Shown in pieces: positions 24,465 to 33,461 of a DNA stretch of 64,000 nt (the first letter of the stretch is position 1; each line of letters opens with the position of its first letter). Below the pieces are notes generated by a model that ran no database searches, was not told where the DNA came from, and saw nothing but the letters and a program-made list of their open reading frames with translations. Position numbers and translations under genes: made by a program. The stretch spans positions 930,001-994,000 of the forward strand of contig NZ_CP059154.1 of the NCBI RefSeq assembly GCF_013456555.2. Reading direction: 5' to 3'. Origin of the DNA: Natrinema zhouii (GTDB taxonomy: Archaea > Halobacteriota > Halobacteria > Halobacteriales > Natrialbaceae).

Positions 24465-24800
24465 CTACCGTTTATCACGCTGGGAGATTTTGTTCAGCTC
24501 GATCAGCAGTCGGAAGATCGCCTTCACGAGATTCGCATCGACGTCGAACTGCTCGGCGTTGTCACCCGCTCGCTCCATGACCTGCTGTTCCTGTTTCTCG
24601 TCGGTCGTCGGCAATTCCCGTTCGTCTTTGACCGCGGCGATCGTGTCCGCGACGTAGGTCCGTTGGGCGATCAGCTCGACGATCTCCTGGTCGATCGTCC
24701 GGATCTCCTCGCGCAATTCGTCGAGGTCCATCTCTTCGGGTGTGCGGTTCTCCTCGTCGATTCCGCCGTCCGTTGCCGTCTCCGTTGGCTCTCGAGTCAT
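24465..24800 (-). CDS. aroQ: Chorismate mutase (AroQ type)
   Basis: 111 aa from ATG 24800. An acidic N-terminal tail (about 22 residues) leads into LDELREEIRTIDQEIVELIA, QRTYVADTIAAVKDERELPT and the C-terminal ANLVKAIFRLLIELNKISQR, the three helices of the AroQ dimer. It rearranges chorismate to prephenate for Phe and Tyr synthesis. Its start overlaps the shikimate kinase stop by 4 bp (ATGA), so the two shikimate-pathway steps are co-translated. A 404-codon minus-strand open frame covers the same bases but joins it to shadow sequence; the true start is at the overlap. Confidence 0.95.
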   Translation of the reverse strand: MTREPTETATDGGIDEENRTPEEMDLDELREEIRTIDQEIVELIAQRTYVADTIAAVKDERELPTTDEKQEQQVMERAGDNAEQFDVDANLVKAIFRLLIELNKISQRDKR

Positions 24801-25669
24801 GTCGTTCGTGTTCCGTCCGTTCGCGTCTGCAGTAATCGTGTCGTTCCGTCCCGCTCGTCCCACCGTGGTTGCACTGTCTCGAGCGTCTCCCGCTCGCCGA
24901 CGGCGACGTAGCTCGGCCCGGTTCCGGAGAGCGAAACCCCGGTAACGTCGGGTAAGACGTCGATCATCGGCCCTGTCGAGAACTCGAGCGCCCCACAGAA
25001 GGCGAAGCCGTTGACGGTCATGGCTTCGCCGTAGCGTCCCTCGAGCGCGAGCTCTTCGACGAGGTCGGCCATCGGAGCGACGCGCTCGCAGGCCGACACG
25101 TCGGCGTCCGCGCTGTAGGACTGTTCGGGCGGCGTGTAGACCAGTGCGTGCCAGTCGACCTCCTCGCGGGCGAGCAGCGCGTCGGCCGTGTTGTCGGTCA
25201 CCGTCACGCCGCCGAGCATGCTCGCGCTGGCGTCGTCGAACGCGCCGGTCGCCGTCACGCCGGCCTCGCGGGCGGCCCGAACGCCGAGTCGGCAGGCCTC
25301 GATCCGGTCGACCGAGTCCGCGACCTCGAGGGCGTCGAGCGTCGCGAGCACCGTCGCGTTGGCCGCGGCGCTGGAACTCTTCAGCCCGGAGGCCATCGGG
25401 ACCTCGCTCTCGGTATCGACGCGTGCACCCACGTCGGTTTCGTCCAGCCCGGCCCGCCCGGCGTAGTCGGCGATCGTCATCGCAACACAGCGCTCGACGA
25501 GCGTCGTATCGGCCTCGGGCCGGCCGGCGATCGCACCGACGATCTCGCCGTCGTTCGTGAGCTCGACGGTCGCCGTCGTCTCGAGGTCGATCGCGAACGC
25601 CGAGCCGGTTCCGGTCGCGAGTGCGTTGAGTACCGTCCCGGCTGCGGGGGCGACAGCGCGGCCATCCAT
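24797..25669 (-). CDS. aroK: Shikimate kinase, archaeal GHMP type
   Basis: 290 aa, MDGRAVAPAAGTVLNALATG at the start. The GHMP phosphate-binding loop is VPMASGLKSSSAAANATVLA (about 91-110), and the C-terminal motif 3 is VSLSGTGPSYVAVGERE. Length and motifs are those of the archaeal enzyme that is unrelated to bacterial AroK. It phosphorylates shikimate to shikimate-3-phosphate. The downstream chorismate mutase overlaps by 4 bp. Together they feed the chorismate used by the trp operon at 49 kb. Confidence 0.95.
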   Translation of the reverse strand: MDGRAVAPAAGTVLNALATGTGSAFAIDLETTATVELTNDGEIVGAIAGRPEADTTLVERCVAMTIADYAGRAGLDETDVGARVDTESEVPMASGLKSSSAAANATVLATLDALEVADSVDRIEACRLGVRAAREAGVTATGAFDDASASMLGGVTVTDNTADALLAREEVDWHALVYTPPEQSYSADADVSACERVAPMADLVEELALEGRYGEAMTVNGFAFCGALEFSTGPMIDVLPDVTGVSLSGTGPSYVAVGERETLETVQPRWDERDGTTRLLQTRTDGTRTT

Positions 25670-25801
25670 ACTCGGACACTCTCAGAGAGCGTACTTACGG
25701 CTAACGATCCTCGAGACCGATCGCTGGAGGGCCGCCTCCGAAGCGAACCAGTGAGACCAAAGAACGCACCGTTTTTCCCCGATCCGACCGAAGCGGAGAG
25801 C

Positions 25802-26233
25802 ATGAGCGCGCGCAACAACGTCGCCCCCGGCACGATCGGGGTCGATCTCGTCGATGGTGGCGTCGTCGTCGAGTACCACGACGGCCGAGACGTCTTCTAC
25901 CACGGCCCGCCCGAACCGGTCGACGGCGCCCTGACGACCCCACCGGGCAAAGAAGTGCACGTCCTCGTCACCGATCCCGACGGGGTCGAGGGCGTCATGA
26001 CGTACGTCAACGATCGGAACACCCACGACGACATTCTCGAGACGACCGGCGTCGGCCGCGTGATGCTCGATCGCGACGACGAGGAGGTGCTGTTCCCGGG
26101 CGTCACCGTCGCGACGGAGGCCTACTCGGTCCGCGTCGAGGCCGATCTCTCGGTCGTCGACGGACGCGTCTTCGTCTTCGCCGAGGACGAGATGAGCGAA
26201 CACGCCTACGAACTCGTCGAGGAGACCGACTGA
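25802..26233 (+). CDS. DUF5796 family protein
   Basis: 143 aa from ATG 25802. Beta-rich and acidic: NNVAPGTIGVDLVDGGVVVE, YHDGRDVFYHGPPEPVDGAL, EVHVLVTDPDGVEGVMTYVN and VRVEADLSVVDGRVFVFAED. This matches the haloarchaea-specific DUF5796 family, of unknown function. The frame is open far upstream, but that is antisense to shikimate kinase. The stop overlaps the next start by one base, so it is translationally coupled to the DUF7508 gene. Confidence 0.82.
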   Translation: MSARNNVAPGTIGVDLVDGGVVVEYHDGRDVFYHGPPEPVDGALTTPPGKEVHVLVTDPDGVEGVMTYVNDRNTHDDILETTGVGRVMLDRDDEEVLFPGVTVATEAYSVRVEADLSVVDGRVFVFAEDEMSEHAYELVEETD

Positions 26234-26478
26234 TGCCGCTGCAGAAATCCTGGCGCGACCTCGAGCGGAAGACGGTCGCCGCTGCGCCGGATCGGCCCGG
26301 GGTCTACGAACTCGGTGACGACTCGGGAACAGTGCTAGCAGTTGACCACGGCGTCCTCCAGGACGAACTCAAGAGCGCGCTGGCCTACGGTGACGGCGAC
26401 CGCGTCCGCTGGACGGAGACCCACACGCTCGAGCAAGCACGCGAACTCGCGGCCGAGCATCGCGAGCGCCTCGAGTGA
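26233..26478 (+). CDS. DUF7508-type small protein
   Basis: 81 aa. PLQKSWRDLERKTVAAAPDR, PGVYELGDDSGTVLAVDHGV and a C-terminal LEQARELAAEHRERLE. PGVYEL resembles the N-terminal strand of GIY-YIG-like folds, but no nuclease motif follows. I associate it with DUF7508 from memory only. TGATG overlap with the DUF5796 gene implies one operon. Function unknown. Confidence 0.75.
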   Translation: MPLQKSWRDLERKTVAAAPDRPGVYELGDDSGTVLAVDHGVLQDELKSALAYGDGDRVRWTETHTLEQARELAAEHRERLE

Positions 26479-26500
26479 TCGGTGCCGGAAAACAGCTGCC

Positions 26501-26635
26501 TCACTGAATATAGGACGGATCGCTGTCGTCACACCGCGATTCGTGTTCCGTCGCGTCCGACTTCTCGTCGAAGAGGAGCCCGCAGGTCTCGCACTCGTAC
26601 CAGGTAGTGTCGTTGCGTTCGGTCTGGACTACCAT
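26501..26635 (-). CDS. 44-aa zinc-finger microprotein (DUF7128-like)
   Basis: ATG at 26633-26635. The reading frame is MVVQTERNDTTWYECETCGL followed by LFDEKSDATEHESRCDDSDP and SYIQ, then TGA. WYECETCGLLF then D-x-E-H-E-S-R-C gives a C2HC-like zinc knuckle (Cys15, Cys18, His31, Cys35). Haloarchaea encode a conserved single-zinc-finger microprotein of this pattern. It is oriented against the DUF5796/DUF7508 operon, with a 22-bp gap to the latter. Confidence 0.8.
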   Translation of the reverse strand: MVVQTERNDTTWYECETCGLLFDEKSDATEHESRCDDSDPSYIQ

Positions 26636-26897
26636 ATGAAACGATCAGGACACGAACGACAAAAGGCGTTTCTCCGGTCCCTGCAGCGACTCGCGCGAAC
26701 AGTACTTGCGCGGACTACTTTCGCGCGAACGGTACTCGCGCGACCTGATCTCAATAGGTATCAGTCCGTCGTCGCCGTCGACGAAAGTGAAACGTGCTAC
26801 CGCCGTCGCACAACGACGATATTGATTCCAGATTGGACTGGCTCACGCCGGCTCCCGAGGGGACAATTCTCAAGGCGACCCGCCCGAAAGGACGAAT

Positions 26898-29132
26898 ATG
26901 AGTTCGTCGGAACCGAACGGCGTCACGTTGTCGGTTCGCGCTGCGGAAAAGGGAGATGCCGGGCGGGGTGTCGCGCGAATCCCCGAACCGGTGCGACGAC
27001 AGCTCGGTATTCTCAGCGGCGATGCCGTCGTGATCGATGGCGAGGAGTCGACGGTCGCCAAGATGTGGCCCGCCGATCCGTCGGTCCCCGATAACGCCAT
27101 CCAGGTCGATGGCGATACCCGCGCGAACGCCGGCGTTCACGTCGGTGACACGGTTACCGTTCGACCGAAAGACAAGTCGACCATCGCCGACGCCGATCGG
27201 GTGACGCTCGTCGCGCCGCCGGGACTCGCCGAGAATCAGCGGCGAGCCGCCGAGACCAGCGCGGCGGAGAAGCTACGCAATCGACCGGTCCGTGCCGGGG
27301 AGCAGGTCCGAATCGAGGGGATCGATCAGCAGCCGTTCAGAGTCACCGATACGGATCCCGATGGGGACGTTCGAATCACGAGCGCGACGACGATTCAACT
27401 CGTCGACCTCGAGACGGGATCGAACGCCACCACCGCTTCGAGCGGAGCCGGATCCAACGACCGCGGCCGACAGTCGGACGGCTCCGCCGGAGCAACGGCC
27501 GGGACCGACTCCCGTCTCGAGACCGGAACGACCGAACTCGAGGCGGGCTCCGGCGTCACCTACGAGGACATCGGCGGCTTGGACGAGGAGCTCGAGCAGG
27601 TCCGCGAGATGATCGAGCTACCGCTGTCGGAGCCCGAACTGTTCAGACGCCTCGGCGTCGAACCGCCCTCCGGTGTTCTGCTGTACGGCCCGCCCGGAAC
27701 CGGGAAGACGCTGATCGCACGCGCCGTCGCCAACGAGGTCGACGCCGCGTTCGAGACGATCTCGGGGCCGGAGATCATGTCGAAGTACAAAGGCGAATCG
27801 GAGGAACAGCTCCGAGAGACGTTCGAGAAAGCGCGCGAGGAGGCACCCACGATCATCTTCTTCGACGAGATCGATTCGATCGCCGGCACGCGCGACGACG
27901 ACGGGGACGCTGAAAACCGGATCGTCGGTCAGCTACTGACCCTGATGGACGGCCTCGACGGCCGCGGCGAAGTGATCGTCATCGGCGCGACCAACCGCGT
28001 CGACGCGATCGATCCCGCGCTCCGGCGCGGCGGTCGCTTCGACCGCGAGATCCAGATCGGCGTCCCAGACGAGTCGGGCCGCCGAGAGATCCTCGAGGTC
28101 CACACCCGCGGGATGCCGCTGGCCGACGACGTCGATATCGACGCGATCGCGCGCCGGACCCACGGCTTCGTCGGCGCGGATCTCGACGCCGTCGCGAGCG
28201 AAGCGGCGATGGCCGCCATCCGCGATCGGCCGACCGAAACCGACGAGCGCCGCGAGTGGAACAGAAATCCGACCGTCCGAAAGAGCCACTTCGACGCCGC
28301 GCTCGCCGCTGTCGAACCGTCGGCGATGCGCGAGTACGTCGCCGAGTCACCGACGACCGACTTCTCGGATGTTGGCGGCCTCGAGGAGGCGAAGCAAACG
28401 CTTCGTGAGTCGGTCGAGTGGCCGCTGACCTACGACAGACTGTTCGAGGAAACGAACACCGATCCTCCCTCCGGCGTCCTCCTCTACGGCCCGCCCGGCA
28501 CTGGGAAAACGCTGCTCGCGCGCGCACTGGCGGGCGAGACCGACGTCAACTTCGTCCGCGTCGACGGCCCCGAAATCATCGATCGCTACGTCGGCGAGTC
28601 GGAGAAAGCGATCCGCGAGGTGTTCGAACGCGCCCGCCAGTCGGCGCCGTCGATCGTCTTCTTCGACGAACTCGACGCCATCGCGGCCGCTCGAGGCGAC
28701 GGCCACGAGGTCACCGAGCGCGTCGTCTCGCAACTCCTGACCGAACTCGACGGAATGCGGGAAAACCCCAATCTCGTCGTCCTGGCCGCGACCAACCGCA
28801 AAGACCAGATCGACCCGGCGCTGCTCCGACCCGGTCGACTCGACACCCACGTCTTCGTCGGCGAGCCCGATCTGGACGCCCGCGAGAAGATCCTCGCGGT
28901 TCACACGCAGGGCAAACCGCTCGCCGACGACGTCGACGTCGACGAACTCGCGGCCGAACTCGAGGGGTACACCGGCGCGGATCTCGAGGCGCTGGTCAGA
29001 GACGCCTCGATGCGGGCGATTCGAGAGGTGGCCGCGGAGTCGGATCCCGAAACGGCCAACGAACGGGCCGGCGAGGTCAGAATCGAACGACGACACTTCG
29101 AGGCCGCCCGGGAGTCGACCGACGGAATGTGA
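26898..29132 (+). CDS. Cdc48/VAT-type AAA+ ATPase, divergent paralogue
   Basis: 744 aa. N-terminal Cdc48 double-psi barrel (about 8-90, DAGRGVARIPEPVRRQLGIL) and CDC48_2 domain (about 112-170). A Ser/Gly/Thr-rich linker (about 175-215) follows, then D1 with Walker A GPPGTGKT at 264-271 and FFDEIDSIAG, then D2 with Walker A at 531-538 and FFDELDAIAAARGDG. Both modules have complete Walker motifs and arginine-finger regions, so it should unfold substrates with ATP. It is more divergent and has a longer linker than the second copy at 33.5 kb. The unfoldase role is by family; the substrate is unknown. It converges with the TrkA-C pair. Confidence 0.93.
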   Translation: MSSSEPNGVTLSVRAAEKGDAGRGVARIPEPVRRQLGILSGDAVVIDGEESTVAKMWPADPSVPDNAIQVDGDTRANAGVHVGDTVTVRPKDKSTIADADRVTLVAPPGLAENQRRAAETSAAEKLRNRPVRAGEQVRIEGIDQQPFRVTDTDPDGDVRITSATTIQLVDLETGSNATTASSGAGSNDRGRQSDGSAGATAGTDSRLETGTTELEAGSGVTYEDIGGLDEELEQVREMIELPLSEPELFRRLGVEPPSGVLLYGPPGTGKTLIARAVANEVDAAFETISGPEIMSKYKGESEEQLRETFEKAREEAPTIIFFDEIDSIAGTRDDDGDAENRIVGQLLTLMDGLDGRGEVIVIGATNRVDAIDPALRRGGRFDREIQIGVPDESGRREILEVHTRGMPLADDVDIDAIARRTHGFVGADLDAVASEAAMAAIRDRPTETDERREWNRNPTVRKSHFDAALAAVEPSAMREYVAESPTTDFSDVGGLEEAKQTLRESVEWPLTYDRLFEETNTDPPSGVLLYGPPGTGKTLLARALAGETDVNFVRVDGPEIIDRYVGESEKAIREVFERARQSAPSIVFFDELDAIAAARGDGHEVTERVVSQLLTELDGMRENPNLVVLAATNRKDQIDPALLRPGRLDTHVFVGEPDLDAREKILAVHTQGKPLADDVDVDELAAELEGYTGADLEALVRDASMRAIREVAAESDPETANERAGEVRIERRHFEAARESTDGM

Positions 29133-29169
29133 ATGCTTCGAACGGCCTCGATCCGGCGCTCGAACACGA

Positions 29170-30333
29170 CTATTGCGACACGGAACGGTCCCCGTTCGGC
29201 GAAAGGGGGGCCAGTTCGCTGGCCGTCCCGAGGACGGAGAGCTCGTCGCCGTCCCGTAGCGTCTCGTTGTCGTCCGGGAACGGGATCACCTCGTCGTTGC
29301 GGACCACGACGAGAACGGTCCCCGATAGCCAGCCGACGAACACGTTGTCGAGGGTGCCGCCGTCCTCGACGGTGATGGACCGCACCGTCTCGTCGGCAGC
29401 ACGGACCACGGAGCACAGCGCGTCCCCGTCGTCCGGCGCGTCCGATCTCGACGTCAGTCGATAACTCGAGTCTAGATCGAACGCGAACCGGTCAACGACG
29501 TCGGCGTCAACGGTGATCGTTGCGACATCCCCGGTGGTGGCCCGTAACGTTCCGGTCGCGACGAGTCTGCTCGAGTCGCTCGCGGTCGACCAGACCTCGA
29601 TCGGATCGCCCACGCTGGCAGTCAGTGCCGGATCGGCGCGGATCGCCATCGCCACGGTCCCCGTCGGGAGCATCGACCCAATTCCGGAGCGAGCGCGTCC
29701 GACCACGAGTCGCTCGATCGCCCCGTCGGCTCCGATCGTGATCGACGCGTGGCCGAGATCGTAATCGCGCTCGAGGCGAGTCGCGAGGCGAGAGCGAAGT
29801 ACCGATTCGTCGCTGCTCTGGGGAAGCAACACCGTCCTCCCGGCGAGATCTCGTTTGATCGACGGATCGACCGGCGGATAGCCGTCCGCGTCGTCGATCT
29901 CCTGCGGTAGCTGAACGACTATCGAGAGCCGTGCCGATCGGACGAGCGAGGCGATTTCGCCGGTCGCTTCCATCCGATCGATATCGAAGACGTCTCGAGC
30001 GACCTCGTCACCGATTCGTCGACCGGTCTCGGCGGCGACCGCACTGACGACGACCGCGCCGAGGAAGTACGTCGCGGTCGCGTGGTGGACGAGCGGGGTT
30101 TCGTCGATGATCGTCGCCTGCCCGAGACCGGTAGCGTTCAGCCAGCCCGTTACGACGGCGAGCCCGGCAAACGCGCCGACCCCGATCGGAGCCGCTCGAG
30201 TGCTCGTGGCCCGGTAGCCGAACGCGACTGTGGTCACGACGATGCCGGCGACCAGCGCGAACCCGAGTATATTGAGCAGTGCCGTTTCGGTCCACTCGGT
30301 GACGATTGTCTGCAACACGACGGCTCCCATCAT
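29170..30333 (-). CDS. Membrane protein with TrkA-C (RCK_C) domain
   Basis: 387 aa. Three N-terminal transmembrane helices (about 10-110; LLNILGFALVAGIVVTTVAF, FAGLAVVTGWLNATGLGQAT, TATYFLGAVVVSAVAAETGR). A soluble region follows with ADGYPPVDPSIKRDLAGRTV and two beta-rich domains. The C-terminus, GGTLDNVFVGWLSGTVLVVV then PFPDDNETLRDGDELSVLGT, is an RCK_C ligand-binding domain, as in potassium-channel regulators. No selectivity filter is present, so it is not itself a classic channel. It overlaps its paralogue upstream by 4 bp and is probably a subunit partner. Confidence 0.82.
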   Translation of the reverse strand: MMGAVVLQTIVTEWTETALLNILGFALVAGIVVTTVAFGYRATSTRAAPIGVGAFAGLAVVTGWLNATGLGQATIIDETPLVHHATATYFLGAVVVSAVAAETGRRIGDEVARDVFDIDRMEATGEIASLVRSARLSIVVQLPQEIDDADGYPPVDPSIKRDLAGRTVLLPQSSDESVLRSRLATRLERDYDLGHASITIGADGAIERLVVGRARSGIGSMLPTGTVAMAIRADPALTASVGDPIEVWSTASDSSRLVATGTLRATTGDVATITVDADVVDRFAFDLDSSYRLTSRSDAPDDGDALCSVVRAADETVRSITVEDGGTLDNVFVGWLSGTVLVVVRNDEVIPFPDDNETLRDGDELSVLGTASELAPLSPNGDRSVSQ

Positions 30334-31712
30334 GAGTCACCCGCAACTGCAGGTAGCACGGTCGACTTCGGGTTCGAGTCACGATCGTCGTCGATCCGTC
30401 GTCGTAACGCGGTTCGTTTGCCGACGACGAACACCTCGTCCCGGTCGTCGAGCGTCGTCACGTCGGGATCGAAACACCACGTCTCGCGTTCGGCGACCGT
30501 CGTTAGGTTCGTTGGACTGGAAGCGTTCTCGTCGGGATTGGAGCGATTCGCCGCGAGGACTCGGATCGAATCGTCGCTCGCTCCGTCGGTCTGCTCGACG
30601 GCCGCCGCAACCGAACCGAATGTCACCCGGCGAACCGAGTACGCCGCTCGCTCGAGTCGGGACAGCGCCTCGCGGTCGGCGTCCGGGCCGGTGGCGTGAG
30701 CGACGATTCGGGCGCGCTCAGCGGTGAGTAGCGGCTCGGCATCGGCGGACGGAACGGCGACAGTAACGCAACCGTCGCCACCGGTCGTTTCGGCGGTCGG
30801 TCGCCGGGCCGCGTTCACCGCCCCGACAGTTGGGTGGTGCCCGTTCTCGAGCGTCCCTCTCTCGCTGGATCCGGCCCCGGAATCAGTGACCGGATCCGAC
30901 GATGGGGATATCTTTGACGCCGAAGTGCCCACGTGTACGTTCCTGGACTGACCGTCCCCACTGACACGCAGAACGGTCCCCGTCACTGATCGGTCTCGGA
31001 CGGGGACACCGATGATGTCACCCGGTGCTAACCCGGCCGGACTGAGTGCCGAAATCGAAACGGCACGCCAGCCATCGGGAATTGCCGTCGCAATATCACC
31101 GGACGCCGGTGCGGCGGCAACGGCCGCTCGACCACGCCCGTCGATCGACACGGAGACTGCGGCCAGTTCGTAGCCGGTCCGGAGTCGCGTCTCGAGTCTG
31201 GTCTCGAGCGCGGACAACGGCAGGTCGACGGGGAATCGCCATGCGTCCGCCTCGAGCGCCGTCCGAACGTCGGGCGACAGCGGTGGGTAGCCGTCGATAT
31301 CGCGGATTCGACCCGTCGTTCGGATCGTCACCTGTCCCATCGCATCGACCGAGTCGATGGCTTCGGCGGAGAGCGATCGGCCTCGTCGGATCGGCCGCCC
31401 GGATCCGAACGGAAGTTCCGACGCGACGCGTTCACCCTGACTGGTCGCGTACATCGATAGGAGTGCGACAACGAGCGTCCCGGCTGCGAGGCGAGGAAGC
31501 TGCGTTCGAACGAGACCGGGCTCGAGCACACCGACGAAGTAGCCGTTGAGGGCGGCGAACCCCGTGCCGAGCGTGACGCTCGCCGACAGCGGTAGCCTCA
31601 AGCCGCGGCCGCTACACACAGCACTGAGGACTCCGACGGCGATCGCCGGGCCGATGCCGATGACCAGCCCGAACGCGATTCCGATGATGAGGTCAGTCGT
31701 CGTTTCGATCAT
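30330..31712 (-). CDS. Membrane protein with TrkA-C-like domain, paralogue of the next gene
   Basis: 460 aa. Three N-terminal hydrophobic helices (DLIIGIAFGLVIGIGPAIAV, ASVTLGTGFAALNGYFVGVL, LAAGTLVVALLSMYATSQGE), then RDIDGYPPLSPDVRTALEAD, clearly homologous to the following gene. A long, low-complexity insertion (about 270-330) precedes a C-terminal segment (VTTLDDRDEVFVVGKRTALR) with RCK_C character. It overlaps the following gene by 4 bp (ATGA), so the two paralogues are made together, perhaps as a hetero-oligomer. The gene is preceded by the small membrane-anchored gene at 31.7 kb on the same strand. Confidence 0.8.
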   Translation of the reverse strand: MIETTTDLIIGIAFGLVIGIGPAIAVGVLSAVCSGRGLRLPLSASVTLGTGFAALNGYFVGVLEPGLVRTQLPRLAAGTLVVALLSMYATSQGERVASELPFGSGRPIRRGRSLSAEAIDSVDAMGQVTIRTTGRIRDIDGYPPLSPDVRTALEADAWRFPVDLPLSALETRLETRLRTGYELAAVSVSIDGRGRAAVAAAPASGDIATAIPDGWRAVSISALSPAGLAPGDIIGVPVRDRSVTGTVLRVSGDGQSRNVHVGTSASKISPSSDPVTDSGAGSSERGTLENGHHPTVGAVNAARRPTAETTGGDGCVTVAVPSADAEPLLTAERARIVAHATGPDADREALSRLERAAYSVRRVTFGSVAAAVEQTDGASDDSIRVLAANRSNPDENASSPTNLTTVAERETWCFDPDVTTLDDRDEVFVVGKRTALRRRIDDDRDSNPKSTVLPAVAGDS

Positions 31713-31731
31713 CGTTCGAATCGATCATCGG

Positions 31732-32241
31732 TTATCGAGCGACGACCCGAATGTTCGGGTTCGGTTGTTCGTCGATGTAGTTGCTGTCGGACGGCGGGAT
31801 GACCTCGAGCTGGATCGTTCCCATGTCCTGATCCGCCCGAAGGCTCTGTGCGCCGTCGAAATCCAGCTCTGCGTGGTTGTCGTCGCCGGTCGATTCGTCG
31901 AGGACGCCATCGAGCTGAGCGGAATCTGCGGTCGCGACGATCGTCGCGTCCGAGACGTTGTTCCCGTTTTCGTCCATCGCGTACGCATCCACCGTCGCAG
32001 TGCCGTCGTCTGCGTCGATCACCTGATCGTCGTCGGCGATTTTCACGGTCACCTCCGTATCGCCGACGCTGCCAATCCCGCCGAGCATGTTCAGCATGAT
32101 CGCCAGCGCCGCGACGCCGACGACCAGCGCGATCACCAACCGAATCGGTAATCCCTCGATCGCGCGGTCGTCTCGAGCGAACGAGGTCCGCGATCGGTTC
32201 GTCCCATCCGTCGAATCCGAATCGATCCGTTTCGAAGTCAC
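31732..32241 (-). CDS. Membrane-anchored extracytoplasmic protein (DUF7382-like)
   Basis: 169 aa. A 29-residue charged N-terminus (to EGLPIRLVIALVVGVAALAI) is followed by one hydrophobic helix at about 32-54, and then an acidic beta-rich domain with VTVKIADDDQVIDADDGTAT and QLEVIPPSDSNYIDEQPNPN. The type II-like topology places the beta domain outside. The AIEGLPIRLVIALVVG start resembles archaeal pilin-like or DUF7382 proteins, from memory only. Same orientation as the TrkA-C pair, 19 bp upstream of it, so probably one operon. Confidence 0.72.
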   Translation of the reverse strand: MTSKRIDSDSTDGTNRSRTSFARDDRAIEGLPIRLVIALVVGVAALAIMLNMLGGIGSVGDTEVTVKIADDDQVIDADDGTATVDAYAMDENGNNVSDATIVATADSAQLDGVLDESTGDDNHAELDFDGAQSLRADQDMGTIQLEVIPPSDSNYIDEQPNPNIRVVAR

Positions 32242-32273
32242 GCCTCGCTTGGCCGCGGCTTCGCACTTAAACG

Positions 32274-33392
32274 GTGGCTCGAGGATTCAAATACGATGCC
32301 GCGGCAGTTCCGTCCGTGAGTTTCGTACTGGGTCGCGACGGCGATCGCGAGGACGGTCCGGTCGGCCGCCTCGGTTCCTACCGGGCGCTCGACGGCAGCG
32401 ACGGCGCGGCCCTCCACCTCGATCTGAACGGGCCACACGCGATGTTGCTCGTCGGCAAGCGCGGCTACGGGAAGTCCTACACGATGGGCGTCATCGCGGA
32501 AGATCTCGCCCGGTCCCGCGGCGTCGCGCCCGTCCTCGTCGATCCGATGGGTGCGTTCGACACGTTGGCGGAGCCAGCCGACGGCGACGCAGTGCCGGCG
32601 AGCGTCGTCGAGGAACCAGCCGTCACGGCCGGCTCGCTCGATCCGCGATCGTGGTGTGAACTGCTCGGTCTCTCGCCGGAACGCGACGCTGGCAGTCTGC
32701 TCTGGCGGGCCGCACAGGAGGAGTCGACGATCGATGGCATGCAGGCACACGTCGCGTCCGCCGGCGCCTCGAGCGTCGCAACGCGTGCCGCGATCAACCA
32801 CCTGCGCCTCGCCGATTCGTGGGGCGTCTTCGACCCTGACGGACTCGACGCGACGGCACTCGGCGGTCCCGAAGTGACGGTCGTCGACGTTTCGGGGCTC
32901 GCGGACGCACCAATGAACGCCGTCTCTCGCGGCGTCGCGGAGGCGCTGTACCGAGCGCGGATCCGTGACTCGATTGACCGGCTCCCGTGGCTGTTGCTCG
33001 ACGAGGCTCACACGTTCTTCGACGGCGTGGCCGAACCCGCCCTCGAGACGATACTCACGCGCGGCCGTGCGCCCGGCGTCAGTCTGGTCGCCGCGACACA
33101 ACGGCCAAGCGCCATCCCGGAGGTCGGCATCTCACAGTCCGACATCCTCTGTGCACACCGACTGACCGCCCGGGACGATCTGGCGGCGCTCGAGGGCGCA
33201 CAACCGACGTACATGAACGGCTCGCTGGTCGACGCAGAACGGTTGCCGGACGTGCCCGGTGAGGTCGTCATCATCGACGACGAGACGGAGACGATCCACG
33301 CCGCACGGATTCGGTCTCGAGACACTCCACACGGGGGAACAAGCCCGACTGCGAGCGACGTGATGGACGACGGAGTCACGCAAGTCGAGTAG
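32274..33392 (+). CDS. HerA-like ATP-binding protein (FtsK/HerA superfamily)
   Basis: 372 aa with a GTG start, 32 bp from the divergent start of the membrane-anchored gene. Walker A is LLVGKRGYGKSYTMGVIAED and Walker B is PWLLLDEAHTFFDGVAEPAL. Sensor-like GVSLVAATQRPSAIPEVGIS is followed by LTARDDLAALEGAQPTYMN. These are features of haloarchaeal HerA-like ATPases. The N-terminus has a short HAS-barrel-like segment, shorter than the usual HerA. No NurA partner is next to it. It may pump DNA or protein at a membrane; the operon-like setting with membrane proteins is suggestive only. Confidence 0.85.
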   Translation: MARGFKYDAAAVPSVSFVLGRDGDREDGPVGRLGSYRALDGSDGAALHLDLNGPHAMLLVGKRGYGKSYTMGVIAEDLARSRGVAPVLVDPMGAFDTLAEPADGDAVPASVVEEPAVTAGSLDPRSWCELLGLSPERDAGSLLWRAAQEESTIDGMQAHVASAGASSVATRAAINHLRLADSWGVFDPDGLDATALGGPEVTVVDVSGLADAPMNAVSRGVAEALYRARIRDSIDRLPWLLLDEAHTFFDGVAEPALETILTRGRAPGVSLVAATQRPSAIPEVGISQSDILCAHRLTARDDLAALEGAQPTYMNGSLVDAERLPDVPGEVVIIDDETETIHAARIRSRDTPHGGTSPTASDVMDDGVTQVE

Positions 33393-33461
33393 CAGTGGTC
33401 GTCGAATACGACGCGGGGAACGAAAATCCGAGCGACGGAGAAAAGACGGGAGTGAGCGTGA

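Noticed and set aside
24801..25679. Extension of the chorismate mutase frame upstream to 25679
   Set aside because: The added residues are Arg/Asp/Gly-rich shadow of shikimate kinase. The 4-bp overlap start at 24800 fits the family.
28418..29464. 348-codon plus-strand frame overlapping the Cdc48 end
   Set aside because: It is Arg-rich, runs through the end of the Cdc48 gene and into the antisense of the TrkA-C gene, and has no recognisable domain.
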